Shown here: positions 63,434-64,000 of the stretch, piece after piece | Numbering within the stretch: position 1 is the first letter of the stretch | Layout of the letters: each line of letters opens with the position of its first letter | Assembly (NCBI RefSeq): GCF_000576305.1 | Contig: NZ_BAVZ01000003.1 | Location: 186,001-250,000, forward strand | DNA length: 64,000 nt | Direction: 5' to 3' | DNA from: Paenibacillus pini JCM 16418 | GTDB taxonomy: Bacteria > Bacillota > Bacilli > Paenibacillales > Paenibacillaceae | Position numbers and translations under genes: made by a program | Notes under the pieces: model-generated | Told to the model about the DNA's origin: nothing | Seen by the model: the letters and a program-made list of their open reading frames with translations, nothing else | Databases searched by the model: none

Positions 63434-64000
63434 TTACAGTACGTATTTCTCCGCTTCGATGACCTTCAATGCAATGTTTCGTTTTAATGCCAGCGTATTG
63501 ATTGTAGATCGCTTCGTTAATTTCTTGAGTATAGATAATTGAGTACGCAGTGTATCGCCAGCTTCCATCGCTGCGAGCACTTCTTTAGTCCAGTTCTCAA
63601 TCTGAACGAATGCTTCTTGCACGAAGATCGTTGTCATTTCAATTGCCAATTGAGCTTTCGTTTCCCCTGACCGTTCAATCATCTTACGTGTACGTAGTAG
63701 TGCACTCTCCATCGCAAATATGTTAATCATAATATCCGCCAGATGGCTGAGAATTTCTTGTTCTTCATCTACTTCATCTGGTACTTCTGTACAGCTTGCG
63801 CGCCTGCCATAAGGAAAATTTTCTTCGACATTGCTAGCAAATGTGTCTCTTGATCCAATACACCTTCAAATGTTTGGCTTGGCATAGGCTCCATTAGCTC
63901 AGCTTGCAGTGCCATAGCTTTCTGCATAAGTGGAAGCTCACCCTTCATTGCTCGTTTAATAAGCGTACCCGGAATGAGTAACCGGTTAATTTCATTGGTA
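63434..64000 (-). pseudogene. fadE: acyl-CoA dehydrogenase, frameshifted and cut by the window edge
   Basis: The C-terminal part of an acyl-CoA dehydrogenase with its long extra helical tail (ESALLRTRKMIERSGETKAQ). From the window edge the frame reads TNEINRLLIPGTLIKRAMKG and on to YQMK, then meets a stop at 63769-63771; one base further the frame continues as VDEEQEILSHLADIMINIFA to the true stop at 63434. One base is therefore missing near 63770-63776. Either the gene is inactivated or the base call is wrong; the N-terminal domain lies outside. It heads the fadE-fadD-thioesterase-SCP2 unit. Confidence 0.75.

Noticed and set aside
1-64000. CRISPR array, tRNA or rRNA genes
   Set aside because: Scanned by eye for repeat-spacer units, tRNA cloverleaf cores and rRNA signatures; none found. 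A tRNAscan/Infernal run would settle this.

Overview
The window looks like a low-GC Gram-positive chromosome of the Paenibacillaceae type (Paenibacillus or a relative; inferred from content, not proven). Support comes from strong AGGAGG-type ribosome binding sites, frequent GTG/TTG starts, many intrinsic terminators, a yclNOPQ-like siderophore importer, an rbsRKDACB operon, YolD and PadR proteins, secreted chitin-active LPMOs and a secreted acetolactate decarboxylase. I found no rRNA, tRNA or CRISPR array.

Region 1 (1-12.3 kb) is accessory DNA, richer in A+T than the rest. It opens inside an ABC-three-component (ABC-3C) conflict system: a nuclease-like effector cut by the window edge, a small middle component and a DUF3732 Rad50-like ATPase. 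A probable mobile-element scar follows. Next come two Xre regulators flanking two tiny paralogues that resemble the C-terminal beta-barrel of Mu/TnsB transposases. Then comes a tightly packed Tn7-like operon: tnsA, tnsB, tnsC, a tyrosine-recombinase-like gene that has lost key catalytic residues (TnsF-like), and a TniQ/TnsD-type target selector. A terminator and two 12-bp direct repeats 23 bp apart follow and may belong to a transposon end. The TnsF-like plus TniQ pairing is the most unusual system in the window.

Region 2 (12.8-34.5 kb) is ordinary chromosome: a GMC oxidoreductase; a polysaccharide O-acylation operon (DUF4358 lipoprotein, MBOAT, DHHW); a BenE transporter; a MocR regulator; a Fur-box-preceded siderophore importer; an MFS exporter with its PadR regulator; several small enzymes and unknowns; secreted acetolactate decarboxylase; and a chemoreceptor.

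Region 3 (34.8-45.2 kb) holds the complete ribose operon with its promoter and RbsR operator, a MerR regulator beside an esterase with a MerR-type long-spacer promoter, YolD, an aldo/keto reductase and a secreted phytase-like esterase.

Region 4 (45.2-51.6 kb) holds a three-gene unit of TerB_N/TerB_C protein, BrxD-like ATPase and Lhr-type helicase. It is a candidate DNA-processing or defence module. Two small secreted or surface-type proteins follow.

Region 5 (51.9-64 kb) holds an alpha-amylase broken by one frameshift, an azoreductase, two tandem AA10 LPMOs behind a CcpA (cre) site, a ferredoxin, an MFS exporter, and fatty-acid oxidation genes (dienoyl-CoA-reductase-like SDR, SCP2, thioesterase, acyl-CoA ligase, and an acyl-CoA dehydrogenase that also carries a frameshift and runs off the window).
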